A stretch of 64,000 nucleotides of DNA, from NCBI RefSeq assembly GCF_018861315.1, contig NZ_JAHLDL010000007.1:62001-126000 (forward strand), written 5' to 3'. Shown in pieces: positions 56,005 to 64,000 of the stretch. Every line of letters starts with the position of its first letter. Position 1 is the first letter of the stretch. The translations under genes were made by a program, and so were the position numbers. The stretch is from Clostridium bowmanii (lineage in GTDB: Bacteria > Bacillota > Clostridia > Clostridiales > Clostridiaceae). The notes under the pieces are model-generated. The model saw only the letters and a program-made list of their open reading frames with translations. It ran no database searches and was not told the origin of the DNA.

Positions 56005-56466
56005 ATGAAAAATGATACCTTGATACAAAAACTCACAAAAATAACCAAACCAATAGTAGAAGAAAATAATTGCGAATTATATCATTTGGAATATGTAAAA
56101 GAAGCAGGAGAAAATTTTCTTAGAATTTATATAGATAATGAAAGTGGAATATCTTTAGAAGATTGTGAAAAAATAAGTAGAGCCACAAGTGAGATATTAG
56201 ATCTGCAAGATCCAATAACTGATAGTTACTGTTTAGAAGTATCTTCTCCAGGGATTGAGAGAATTTTATATGATGATCATCATATGAAAAAATATGTTGG
56301 TCAAAATGTACTAGTTAATTTAAATAGTCTATATGAGGGCACTAAAAAACTTGAGGGTAATTTACTAGGATTTTCTGATATGCAAATAGAAATTCAATAT
56401 GATGGGAATAATATATCTATCCCTAGAGAAAAAATTTCCATTGTGAATTTGAAACCGGTGCTGTAA
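56005..56466 (+). CDS. rimP: Ribosome maturation factor RimP
   Basis: 30S assembly factor. 153 residues. IYIDNESGISLEDCEKISRA (the N-terminal domain core) and LEVSSPGIERIL are diagnostic; an SH3-like C-terminal domain follows. AAAGGAGGGTG precedes the ATG. First gene of the long nusA-infB operon. Confidence 0.96.
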   Translation: MKNDTLIQKLTKITKPIVEENNCELYHLEYVKEAGENFLRIYIDNESGISLEDCEKISRATSEILDLQDPITDSYCLEVSSPGIERILYDDHHMKKYVGQNVLVNLNSLYEGTKKLEGNLLGFSDMQIEIQYDGNNISIPREKISIVNLKPVL

Positions 56467-56479
56467 GGAGGAAGTTAAA

Positions 56480-57586
56480 ATGAATCAGGAATTTATTGAA
56501 GCATTGAGAGAAATTGTAGACCAAAAGGGAATTAGTGAAGATTTACTTTTTCAAACTATTGAAGATGCATTAGTTGCAGCATATAAGAAAAATTATGCTA
56601 CGCTATCTAGCAATAGCCAAAATGTAAAAGTATCAATGAATAGAGAAACAGGTGAAATACATGTTTATGGTCAGAAAACAGTTGTAGAAGAAGTGGTTGA
56701 GGATGTTACAGAAATATCACTAGAGGAAGCTAAAGAATATAGTCCTAAATATCAAATTGATGATATTGTTGATATTGAAGTTACTCCAAGAAAATTTGGG
56801 AGAATAGCTGCACAATCTGCAAAACAAGTAGTTATTCAAAGAATTAAAGAAGCTGAAAGAAATATTATTTACAATGAATTTATAACCAAAGAATTTGATA
56901 TTATTACAGGAAGTGTTATAAGAAAAGATAGAGGTAATGTATTTATAGATTTGGGTAAAATTGAAGCTGTGCTTGGAGCAAATGAGCAAATGCCTGGTGA
57001 GGAATATAATTTTAATGAAAAACTAAAACTATATATTGTTGAGGTTAAGAATACTACTAAGGGTGCTCAAATAGGAGTATCAAGAACTCATCCAGGCCTT
57101 GTGAAACGCTTATTTGAACTTGAGGTGCCAGAAGTTTTTGGTGGAGTTGTTGAAATAAAAAGTATTTCAAGAGAAGCAGGATCAAGAACTAAAATCGCAG
57201 TGTATTCAAATGATGAAAATGTTGATGCAATGGGAGCTTGCGTTGGACCAAAAGGTGCTAGAGTTCAAAGTATAGTTAATGAACTAAGAAATGAAAAAAT
57301 AGATATAATTAAGTGGAGTAAAAAATCTGAGGAATATATCTCAAATGCATTGAGTCCTGCAAAGGTTTTGAATGTTGTAGTTGAAGAGGCATCTAAATCT
57401 GCGAAGGTAATAGTTGAAGATAATCAACTATCATTGGCCATTGGAAAAGAAGGTCAAAATGTACGACTAGCAGCAAGACTTACAGGGTGGAAAATTGACA
57501 TTAAAAGTAGAACTCAAGCTCAATATAAAATGGAAGATAGTGAAGTTATTGAAAATAAAGTAATTGAAACCATTACTCAGGAGTAG
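56480..57586 (+). CDS. nusA: Transcription termination/antitermination factor NusA
   Basis: RNA polymerase-bound factor for pausing and termination. 368 residues, the short Firmicute form. N-terminal polymerase-binding domain, S1 domain (about 134-200, GSVIRKDRGNVFIDLG), then two KH domains with CVGPKGARVQSI and LAIGKEGQNVRLAARL. AAGGAGG precedes the ATG. Operon rimP-nusA-rnpM. Confidence 0.97.
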   Translation: MNQEFIEALREIVDQKGISEDLLFQTIEDALVAAYKKNYATLSSNSQNVKVSMNRETGEIHVYGQKTVVEEVVEDVTEISLEEAKEYSPKYQIDDIVDIEVTPRKFGRIAAQSAKQVVIQRIKEAERNIIYNEFITKEFDIITGSVIRKDRGNVFIDLGKIEAVLGANEQMPGEEYNFNEKLKLYIVEVKNTTKGAQIGVSRTHPGLVKRLFELEVPEVFGGVVEIKSISREAGSRTKIAVYSNDENVDAMGACVGPKGARVQSIVNELRNEKIDIIKWSKKSEEYISNALSPAKVLNVVVEEASKSAKVIVEDNQLSLAIGKEGQNVRLAARLTGWKIDIKSRTQAQYKMEDSEVIENKVIETITQE

Positions 57587-57597
57587 GTGATAGGTTT

Positions 57598-57885
57598 ATG
57601 AAAGTTAAAAAAATACCTCAGCGCATGTGTACGGGTTGTATGGAAATGAAATGTAAAAAAGAATTGTTGCGCATAGTTCGTAGTAAAGAGGGCGAAATTT
57701 CTATAGATTTAATAGGAAAAAAACCAGGTAGAGGTGCATATATTTGTAAAAGTATTGAGTGCTTTGAAAAATCTTACAAAACAAAGAGATTAGAGAGAAA
57801 TTTAGGCGGGAAAATAAGTGAAGAAATCTATGAAATGCTTAAAGAACAGATAAATCCTAAGGATGAGATAAATTATGAACAATAA
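57598..57885 (+). CDS. rnpM: RNase P modulator RnpM (YlxR)
   Basis: A 95-residue YlxR-family protein; the family has been linked to RNase P modulation. RMCTGCMEMKCKKELLRIV and GRGAYICKSIECFE, with conserved cysteines, are typical. Its end overlaps the L7Ae-family gene by 11 bases, implying translational coupling. Confidence 0.92.
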   Translation: MKVKKIPQRMCTGCMEMKCKKELLRIVRSKEGEISIDLIGKKPGRGAYICKSIECFEKSYKTKRLERNLGGKISEEIYEMLKEQINPKDEINYEQ

Positions 57886-58267
57886 ATTTTTTCAGTTTTT
57901 AGGTTTAACTAAGAAAGCAGGCAAACTTATTGAAGGTTACAATCAATGTGAAGATGCGCTATCGCATGGAAGAGGAACCCTAATAATTTTGTCTGAGGAA
58001 AGTGCTACAAACACTAAGGATAAATTTAAAAGATTTAGCATTAAATATAATATACCTTTTATAGAAGGTGTATCCAATGAGATTCTAGGCAGGTGCCTTG
58101 GAAGAGCAGAAATTAATGTTTTGTGTGTTAATGACAAAAGAATGAGTAGTAAACTACTCAGTTTATGGAACGAAGTCAATGAAGAAAAAAAAGAAGAACA
58201 AGAGAATGAAGAAAATAAAGACGATAAAGAAAATGAAATAAATGAGGAAAATAAAGTCGATGAATAA
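57875..58267 (+). CDS. L7Ae-family ribosomal protein (YlxQ) with acidic tail
   Basis: Putative kink-turn RNA-binding protein. The first ~100 residues form the L7Ae/L30e fold: FLGLTKKAGKLIEGYNQCED and LIILSEESATNTKDKF. The last ~30 residues (from NEEKKEEQENEENKDDKE) are almost entirely Glu, Lys, Asn and Asp, which makes the protein 130 residues versus about 100 in B. subtilis. Between rnpM and infB as usual. Confidence 0.9.
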   Translation: MNNKFFQFLGLTKKAGKLIEGYNQCEDALSHGRGTLIILSEESATNTKDKFKRFSIKYNIPFIEGVSNEILGRCLGRAEINVLCVNDKRMSSKLLSLWNEVNEEKKEEQENEENKDDKENEINEENKVDE

Positions 58268-58290
58268 ATTAAATTTCGGGGGTGAATGAT

Positions 58291-60366
58291 TTGGCAAAAG
58301 TCAGAATATATGAATTAGCAAAAGAGTTAGAGGTGTCAAGTAAAGAATTAATTAATGTACTATTCGAGGAGTTTAGTATAAAAGCCAAAAATCATATGAG
58401 TGTAATTGAGGAAGAGGATGCTGAGTTAATAAAGGAACTTTATAGTGACGAAAATTCAGGACTTAAAGATGAAAAAAATGAAACAGTTGAACACTATGAA
58501 AATATAGCTAATGAAGATGCTAACAAAGTGATCATTAGAAAAAGAGGTAGAAAAGGCAGAGATGAACTTGGAAATGGTAACAATAGTGTTGAAGCTATAG
58601 ATGATGAAGTTGTAGTAATCGAGGCTTCTATTACAGTTAAAGACTTAGCTGATAAGTTAAAGAGACCTTACGTTGAAGTAATAAAACAACTTATTTTTAT
58701 AGGTGTTATGGCTGGAATGAACCAAGAAATTGATTTTGCTACAGCCGAAAAGGTAATAGAAAAATATGGTGCACTTGCAGTACTAAAAGAAGAAGAAGAA
58801 GGCAAACTTGCTGATGAAGTAGAAGTAGAAGAATTTGAAGATGATTTAGCAACAGCTAAAAAACCAGCTGTTGTAACAGTTATGGGTCATGTTGATCATG
58901 GTAAGACTTCATTACTTGATTGTATTAGAAAATCTAAGGTTACAGAAACAGAAGCAGGCGGAATAACACAACACATAGGTGCTTATACTGTTAATATTAA
59001 TGGTGAAAAAATCACATTTTTAGATACACCAGGTCATGAAGCTTTTACAGCAATGAGAGCTAGAGGTGCCCAAATAACAGATATAGTTATTCTTGTTGTA
59101 GCTGCAGATGATGGAATTATGCCACAAACTACCGAAGCAATAAATCACTGTAAGGCTGCTAAGGTTCCAATGATAGTAGCTATAAACAAGATGGATAGAC
59201 CAGGAGCTAATGTTGATAAAGTTAAGCAAGAATTAACAGAATATGGCCTTGTTGCTGAAGATTGGGGTGGAGATACAATATGTGTTCCAGTATCCGCTCA
59301 TACTAAAGAGGGTATAGATACACTACTTGAAATGGTATTAATTACAGCAGAAATGTTAGAGCTTAAAGCAAATCCTAGTAGAAGTGCAAAAGGAACTGTA
59401 ATAGAAGCAAAACTTGATAAAGGTAGAGGCCCACTTGCTACGTTATTAATACAAAATGGTACATTAAACACTGGAGATTCTATAATAGTTGGTTCAACAT
59501 ACGGTAGAATAAGGGCAATGTTTGATGATAAGGGTAACAAAATCAAAACTGCAGGACCTTCTATACCAGTAGAAATACTCGGATTATCTGAAGTGCCAGA
59601 AGCTGGAGATAGATTTAATGTAGTTAAAGATGAGAAGACTGCAAGAAATATGGCCGAAACTAGAAAATCAAAATCAAGAGAAGAACATTTTAAGGCAAGT
59701 AATAGAGTTTCTATGGAAAATCTATATAGCCAAATACAAGAAGGATCTGTTAAGGAACTTGGTGTTATTGTAAAAGCTGACGTTCAAGGATCTGTTGAGG
59801 CTGTACGTCAATCTCTTGAAAAATTATCTACTGATAATGTTAAAGTAAGGGTTATACATTCTGGAGTTGGAGCTATTACAGAAACAGATGTTACACTTGC
59901 AGCTGCTTCAAATGCAATAATTATAGGGTTTAATGTAAGACCAGATAATAATGCTGCTGTAACTTCTGAAAAAGAAAAGGTAGAAATTAAAACTTATAGA
60001 GTAATTTATGATGCTCTTGATGATATAAAAGCTGCAATGCTTGGAATGCTTGATCCTGTATATAAAGAAGTTGTTTTAGGTAGAGTTGAAATAAGACAAA
60101 TATACAAAGTATCTAATGTAGGAACTATTGCAGGATCTTATGTATTAACTGGTAAGATTACAAGAAATAGTAGTGTACGTGTACTTAGAAACGGAATAGT
60201 AATAACTGAATCAACTCTAGCATCATTAAAGAGATTTAAAGACGATGCAAAAGAAGTTGCTGCTGGATATGAATGTGGATTAAGTGTAGAGAAATTCAAT
60301 GACATTAAGGAAGGCGACATTTTAGAAGCATTTATTATGGAAGAAGTAAAGCCAAAATTATCATAA
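58291..60366 (+). CDS. infB: Translation initiation factor IF-2
   Basis: GTPase bringing fMet-tRNA to the 30S subunit. 691 residues. N-terminal IF2_N helix-turn [20 protein letters not shown], a short linker, a second IF2_N, G1 [12 protein letters not shown] (about 199-210), [16 protein letters not shown], then domains II-IV. A GTG at 58282 overlaps the GGGGGTG ribosome site; the TTG at 58291 gives the invariant family N-terminus. Confidence 0.96.
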   Translation: MAKVRIYELAKELEVSSKELINVLFEEFSIKAKNHMSVIEEEDAELIKELYSDENSGLKDEKNETVEHYENIANEDANKVIIRKRGRKGRDELGNGNNSVEAIDDEVVVIEASITVKDLADKLKRPYVEVIKQLIFIGVMAGMNQEIDFATAEKVIEKYGALAVLKEEEEGKLADEVEVEEFEDDLATAKKPAVVTVMGHVDHGKTSLLDCIRKSKVTETEAGGITQHIGAYTVNINGEKITFLDTPGHEAFTAMRARGAQITDIVILVVAADDGIMPQTTEAINHCKAAKVPMIVAINKMDRPGANVDKVKQELTEYGLVAEDWGGDTICVPVSAHTKEGIDTLLEMVLITAEMLELKANPSRSAKGTVIEAKLDKGRGPLATLLIQNGTLNTGDSIIVGSTYGRIRAMFDDKGNKIKTAGPSIPVEILGLSEVPEAGDRFNVVKDEKTARNMAETRKSKSREEHFKASNRVSMENLYSQIQEGSVKELGVIVKADVQGSVEAVRQSLEKLSTDNVKVRVIHSGVGAITETDVTLAAASNAIIIGFNVRPDNNAAVTSEKEKVEIKTYRVIYDALDDIKAAMLGMLDPVYKEVVLGRVEIRQIYKVSNVGTIAGSYVLTGKITRNSSVRVLRNGIVITESTLASLKRFKDDAKEVAAGYECGLSVEKFNDIKEGDILEAFIMEEVKPKLS

Positions 60367-60386
60367 TATAAGGAGTAGTGGGTTGT

Positions 60387-60824
60387 ATGGTTAATTATAG
60401 AAATGGTAGAATTAACGAAGAAATTAAAAAAGAAGTGAGCAATACAATTCAAAACAAAATAAAGGATCCAAGAAAAAGTGCTATGGTGAGTGTAACAAAA
60501 GTAGACACAACAAAAGACCTTAGCTATACAAAAATTTATGTTAGTATATTTGGTAGCGAAGATTCTAAAAAAGAAACAATTCAAGCACTAAAAAGTTCTA
60601 CTGGTCTTATGCGAAAAGAAATTGGGGCTCATGTTAAGCTAAGACATGTTCCTCAAGTTATCATAGAGGTTGATGAAACCATAGAACGTGCTATACATTT
60701 AGAAGGTATTTTTCATCAAATAAAAGAAAAAGAAAAAATTGATGAAGAAAATAGTGGAGATAACATAAGTGAAGAAGATATAGATGACAAGGATAGCCAT
60801 GATGATGGTAGCAATGAAAATTAA
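60387..60824 (+). CDS. rbfA: Ribosome-binding factor A with acidic tail
   Basis: Cold-shock 30S maturation factor. 145 residues. MVNYRNGRINEEIKKEVSN, DPRKSAMVSVTKVDTTKDL and LRHVPQVIIEVDETIERAIH are diagnostic KH-like fold parts. The last ~28 residues are a Glu/Asp/Asn-rich tail beyond the usual ~118-residue length. ATG 60387 is 11 bases from AAGGAG; GTG at 60378 is too close, so the start is slightly uncertain. Confidence 0.94.
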   Translation: MVNYRNGRINEEIKKEVSNTIQNKIKDPRKSAMVSVTKVDTTKDLSYTKIYVSIFGSEDSKKETIQALKSSTGLMRKEIGAHVKLRHVPQVIIEVDETIERAIHLEGIFHQIKEKEKIDEENSGDNISEEDIDDKDSHDDGSNEN

Positions 60825-61776
60825 TGATATTGTTAACAGAATAAAGTTATTCAAGAAAATTGCTATAACTTTCCATACTTCACCAGATGGTGATTCAATA
60901 GGTAGTGCACTGGCTTTACTTATTGGTCTTAGAAAACTGAATAAGGATGTGCATATAGTTTCAAAAGAGGTTATTCCACAGACTTTTCAGTTCTTGCCAT
61001 ATTCAAATGAAATTAATGGTGAAACAATAGAACCATCTGTTGATACAGAATGTGTAATAGTGTTAGATTGTGGGGATTTCAAGAGAATTAATTCGAATTT
61101 ATGTATGCAAAATAGAAAGTTTGAATTAATTAATATGGATCACCATTTATCTAATGATTTATACGGAGATTTAAATTTTGTTGATACAAGTGCTTCTGCT
61201 GCTTCCGAAATTGTGTTTGAAGTGCTTAGACTTCTTAATGTGGAATTGGACAAAGAAATAGCTGCATGCTTGTACACTTCACTACTTACAGATACAGGAT
61301 CATTTAGGCATTCGAGTACTACGGCAGTAACTCATGCTATTGCAGGAGAACTTATCAGTACAGGTATAGATTTTAGTAACATACATAGATTGATTTTTGA
61401 GAATAAAAAGTTTGAAAAAATAAAATTCTATGGTGAAGTTATTGGTAATATGACCTCCGAACTTAATAGTAAAGTATGCATTATGTATATATCTAAAAAT
61501 ATGCTTGAAAAATATAGTTTTGCTTCCTCAGATACATCAGATGTTATTACTTTTGGAGCCTCAATAGATACTGTTGAGGTTACCATTCTTATAAAAGAAG
61601 CTGAGAATGGAGTTAGAGTAAGTTTAAGATCTAAATCACTAGTGGATGTTAGCAAAATTGCAGAAACTTTTAATGGTGGTGGGCATATTAGAGCTGCAGG
61701 TTTTTTCACAGAAACGAATTTTGATGATACTAAAGTGAAACTTTTGGAAATTTTAGAAAAAGAGTTGATAAAATGA
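60814..61776 (+). CDS. nrnA: DHH/DHHA1 phosphoesterase NrnA
   Basis: Degrades short RNA oligonucleotides and 3'-phosphoadenosine-5'-phosphate. About 320 residues. DHH motifs: FHTSPDGDSIGSALALL (about 21-37), VLDCGDF and NMDHHLSND; C-terminal DHHA1 with GGGHIRAAG. Several in-frame ATGs (60799-60814) exist within the rbfA tail; ATG 60814 yields a family-like MKINDIVNRIK. Overlaps rbfA by 11 bases and truB by 4. Confidence 0.93.
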   Translation: MKINDIVNRIKLFKKIAITFHTSPDGDSIGSALALLIGLRKLNKDVHIVSKEVIPQTFQFLPYSNEINGETIEPSVDTECVIVLDCGDFKRINSNLCMQNRKFELINMDHHLSNDLYGDLNFVDTSASAASEIVFEVLRLLNVELDKEIAACLYTSLLTDTGSFRHSSTTAVTHAIAGELISTGIDFSNIHRLIFENKKFEKIKFYGEVIGNMTSELNSKVCIMYISKNMLEKYSFASSDTSDVITFGASIDTVEVTILIKEAENGVRVSLRSKSLVDVSKIAETFNGGGHIRAAGFFTETNFDDTKVKLLEILEKELIK

Positions 61777-62642
61777 ATGGTATATTAAACATATTTAAAC
61801 CTACAGGAATGACATCCTTTGATGTAGTTCGCATAATTAAAAAAATTACTCATATAAAAAAAGTAGGCCACGCTGGCACTCTAGACCCTGAGGCCAGCGG
61901 GGTTTTACCTGTTTGTATAGGAAAAGCAACAAAGGCGATTGATTATATAATGGGTGACTTTAAAATTTATGAAACTGAATTAAAATTGGGTGTTATTACA
62001 GACACCTATGATAGAGAAGGTAAAATTTTAGCAGAAAGTGAAGTTAAGGCAAGCTGCGCAGAAATTATACAGGCTATTAATTCATTTGTAGGAGAAATAA
62101 AACAAGTGCCTCCTATGTACTCAGCTTTGAAAGTTAATGGGAAAAAACTTTATGAATTAGCAAGGGCTGGGATAGAAATAGAGAGAGAAGCAAGGCCTAT
62201 TACAATTTATGATATAGAAATTACAGATATTAAAATACCTTATGTAAAGTTTAGGGTGAAATGCTCTAAGGGTACATATATTAGAAGTCTATGTTATGAT
62301 ATTGGAGAATTATTAAAATGTGGTGGTATGATGTGGAACCTGCAAAGAACTGCTACAGGGCAATTTCATATTGAAGATACTATAAATATTGTGGACTTAA
62401 ATGAAGAAAATATAAATGGGCATATTATGCCTATAGAAACCATTTTTAAAAATAATATTAAAGTCACAATAGAAGATCGATTTGTTAAGTTTTTACTTAA
62501 TGGTGTTGTAGTAAAAGATAGGTTATTAACTTGCAAGTTCGAAGCGGATACTATATATAGTATCTATAATAATGATAATGATTTTATTGGAATTGCAGAT
62601 AAAAGTATTGAGGGAGTTAGGCTTATAAAATCATTTATATAG
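61773..62642 (+). CDS. truB: tRNA pseudouridine55 synthase TruB
   Basis: Makes pseudouridine 55 in the tRNA T-arm. 289 residues. NIFKPTGMTSFDVVR, the catalytic GHAGTLDPEASGVLPVCIG (Asp in LDP, about residue 38), and KGTYIRSLCYDIGE. Its ATG overlaps the nrnA stop (ATGA). Confidence 0.96.
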   Translation: MNGILNIFKPTGMTSFDVVRIIKKITHIKKVGHAGTLDPEASGVLPVCIGKATKAIDYIMGDFKIYETELKLGVITDTYDREGKILAESEVKASCAEIIQAINSFVGEIKQVPPMYSALKVNGKKLYELARAGIEIEREARPITIYDIEITDIKIPYVKFRVKCSKGTYIRSLCYDIGELLKCGGMMWNLQRTATGQFHIEDTINIVDLNEENINGHIMPIETIFKNNIKVTIEDRFVKFLLNGVVVKDRLLTCKFEADTIYSIYNNDNDFIGIADKSIEGVRLIKSFI

Positions 62643-62654
62643 GAGTATATTAAA

Positions 62655-63578
62655 ATGTTAATTATAAAAGATAATTTTAAAACTAAACTTAAATATCCAA
62701 CATACATAGCCCTGGGAAGTTTTGATGGACTTCATTTAGGGCACATGCATCTTATAAATAGAACTGTTGAATTATCTGAAGAGAATAATGTTAAAAGTAT
62801 GATTTGTACTTTTAAAAATCATCCACTGTCAGTTATTAATAAGGAAATTTGCCCAAAGCTCATAATGGATAATGAGACTAAAATAAATTTATTAAAAAAC
62901 ACTGGTATTGATATTGTTAATTTTGTTAACTTCGATAAAGATTTTATGAAGATAACTCCAGAAGAATTTATAAAAAATATGGTGAATTTCTATAATGCAA
63001 AAGGAATAGTTGTTGGGTTTAATTATAGATTTGGGTATAAAAATTTAGGTGATATAGAAATGCTTAAAAAACATAGCATTAAACTAGGATATAAATTATA
63101 TATTTGTGAAGCTATTAGTAAGGATAATGAAGTTGTAAGTAGTTCTAGCATTCGCCATCTAATAGCTGAGGGGGATATAACTAAAGTAAATGAGTTACTA
63201 GGAAGGCCCCACATTATTACTGGAAAAGTAGTTAAGGGAAAGCAACTTGGTAGAACCATTGGATTTCCTACTGTAAACTTAAATTACAATAAGGAATATA
63301 TTCTTCCTAAGGGGGGAGTATACTATACTTTAGTTAAGCATGATAATAATATTTACAAAGCTATAACCAATATAGGCTATAATCCTACTGTAGAAGGTGG
63401 AAAGCTATCAGTAGAAACATATATCTTGAATTTTGATAAACAAATTTACGGTGAAGAAGTTAAAATTAATTTTATAGACAGAATGAGAGATGAAGTTAAA
63501 TTTGATACAATTGAGGAATTGAGGGAACAACTTATAAAGGATAAAAAATATGCTTTTGGTCAAAAAATAGAAAAATAA
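62655..63578 (+). CDS. ribF: Bifunctional riboflavin kinase/FAD synthetase
   Basis: Converts riboflavin to FMN and FAD. 307 residues. The N-terminal FAD synthetase has ALGSFDGLHLGHMHLI (about residues 19-34) and VVGFNYRFG; the C-terminal kinase has KGKQLGRTIGFPTVNL. AGGAG precedes the ATG. Last gene of the rimP-to-ribF run; no strong terminator seen before the rpsO promoter. Confidence 0.96.
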   Translation: MLIIKDNFKTKLKYPTYIALGSFDGLHLGHMHLINRTVELSEENNVKSMICTFKNHPLSVINKEICPKLIMDNETKINLLKNTGIDIVNFVNFDKDFMKITPEEFIKNMVNFYNAKGIVVGFNYRFGYKNLGDIEMLKKHSIKLGYKLYICEAISKDNEVVSSSSIRHLIAEGDITKVNELLGRPHIITGKVVKGKQLGRTIGFPTVNLNYNKEYILPKGGVYYTLVKHDNNIYKAITNIGYNPTVEGGKLSVETYILNFDKQIYGEEVKINFIDRMRDEVKFDTIEELREQLIKDKKYAFGQKIEK

Positions 63579-63599
63579 GTGATATGTTGTAAAAACTAA

Positions 63600-63628
63600 T
63601 TTACAATTTAAGAACAGTTTGTTATAAT
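63600..63628 (+). promoter_or_regulatory. Promoter of rpsO
   Basis: TTTACA (63600-63605) and TATAAT (63623-63628), spacer 17, with a TG extension one base before the -10. Strong sigma-A type. Confidence 0.8.
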
Positions 63629-63639
63629 TGATTTGAACC

Positions 63640-63680
63640 TTATGCTAAGTTCACCGAATCGCCAACGGTGTACTTGGAAT
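63640..63680 (+). promoter_or_regulatory. Candidate S15-responsive leader hairpin
   Basis: CTAAGT and CACCG pair with CGGTG and ACTTGG around a 9-base loop (about 63644-63677), separated by a T/T mismatch. S15 autoregulatory leaders are known in several bacterial groups; assignment to one is inference. Confidence 0.45.
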
Positions 63681-63710
63681 ATGGAGATATTTTTCGGAGG
63701 TGTTATTAAA

Positions 63711-63974
63711 ATGCAAAAGGCTAAAAAACAAGAAATAATGATTAAACATGCAAGACATGAGGGAGATACTGGTTCAGCAGAGGTGCAAATTGCACTACTT
63801 ACTGAAAGAATTTTAGAGTTAACAGAGCATTTAAAAATTCATAAAAAAGACAATCATTCAAGAAGAGGTCTATTAATGATGGTTGGACAAAGAAAAGGTA
63901 TGTTAGGTTACTTAAAGAATAAAGATATTGAAAGATATCGTGCAATTCTTGCAGAACTTGGACTAAGAAAGTAA
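63711..63974 (+). CDS. rpsO: 30S ribosomal protein S15
   Basis: Small-subunit protein of 87 residues. [20 protein letters not shown] and [20 protein letters not shown] are diagnostic. An ATG at 63633 in frame is within the leader; the ATG at 63711 follows CGGAGGTG. pnp is expected next. Confidence 0.97.
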   Translation: MQKAKKQEIMIKHARHEGDTGSAEVQIALLTERILELTEHLKIHKKDNHSRRGLLMMVGQRKGMLGYLKNKDIERYRAILAELGLRK

Positions 63975-63977
63975 TTT

Positions 63978-64000
63978 AGAGCGGCTTAGCCGCTCTATTA
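63978..64000 (+). terminator. Hairpin after rpsO, cut by window end
   Basis: AGAGCGGC / GCCGCTCT (63978-63985, 63989-63996) with loop TTA, followed by ATTA at the edge. Either the terminator of rpsO or an attenuator before pnp. Confidence 0.75.

Overview
The window reads as chromosomal housekeeping DNA from a low-GC, spore-forming Clostridium (sensu stricto type). Evidence: strongly AT-rich intergenic DNA and codon use, strong AGGAGG-type ribosome binding sites, frequent TTG/GTG starts (rpmB, fakA, ylbJ, tmcAL, uppS and infB all appear to start with TTG), sporulation genes (spoVM, spoVS, ylbJ), the clostridial acetate pathway pair pta-ackA, Gram-positive PolC, CodY and a PASTA-domain kinase. 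I see no insertion sequence, prophage, CRISPR array, tRNA or rRNA gene.

Layout. 1-8560: a translation/signalling operon (fmt end, zinc protease, rsmB, rlmN, PP2C phosphatase, PASTA kinase, rsgA, rpe, thiN) closed by a strong terminator. 8600-9020: a small sporulation unit with a candidate sigma-E promoter, an uncharacterised 56-residue membrane protein and SpoVM. 9030-9222: rpmB on the minus strand. 9400-15300: asp23, fakA, recG, rsmD, coaD and a coiled-coil protein. 15283-17788: ylbJ and tmcAL on the minus strand. 18062-20307: pta-ackA. 20340-25240: yceD-rpmF, plsX-acpP, rnc, a radical SAM protein, spoVS and a 32-residue membrane peptide. 25257-34970: smc-ftsY, ylxM-ffh-rpsP-khpA, rimM-trmD, rplS, rbgA. 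35128-42591: rnhB, yraN (minus), comM, dprA, topA, codY. 42884-47683: rpsB-tsf-pyrH-frr, then uppS-cdsA. 48156-55801: dxr-rseP-ispG-polC. 56005-63974: rimP-nusA-rnpM-L7Ae-infB-rbfA-nrnA-truB-ribF, then rpsO; pnp would be expected just beyond the window.

The genes form a core growth block: ribosomal proteins and their assembly factors (RsgA, RbgA, RimM, RimP, RbfA, RsmB, RsmD, RlmN), protein targeting (FtsY/Ffh), chromosome organisation and replication (SMC, PolC, TopA, RecG), lipid and isoprenoid precursors for membrane and wall (PlsX, ACP, CdsA, UppS, Dxr, IspG), and global control (PASTA kinase/PP2C phosphatase, CodY). ComM and DprA are DNA-uptake-associated recombination genes.

No clearly new multi-gene system is visible. 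The parts that familiar genes do not explain are small: the putative sigma-E small-membrane-protein/SpoVM cassette, a structured yceD leader with possible mini-ORFs, several long hairpins (notably between cdsA and dxr), a decayed coding remnant with its own terminator upstream of yraN, a 26-bp tandem duplication plus attenuator between rpsB and tsf, a 17-bp tandem duplication upstream of a tiny membrane protein, and candidate ribosomal-protein leaders before rplS, rpsB and rpsO. Start sites were adjusted by ribosome-binding-site spacing and family N-termini; these adjustments are inference.
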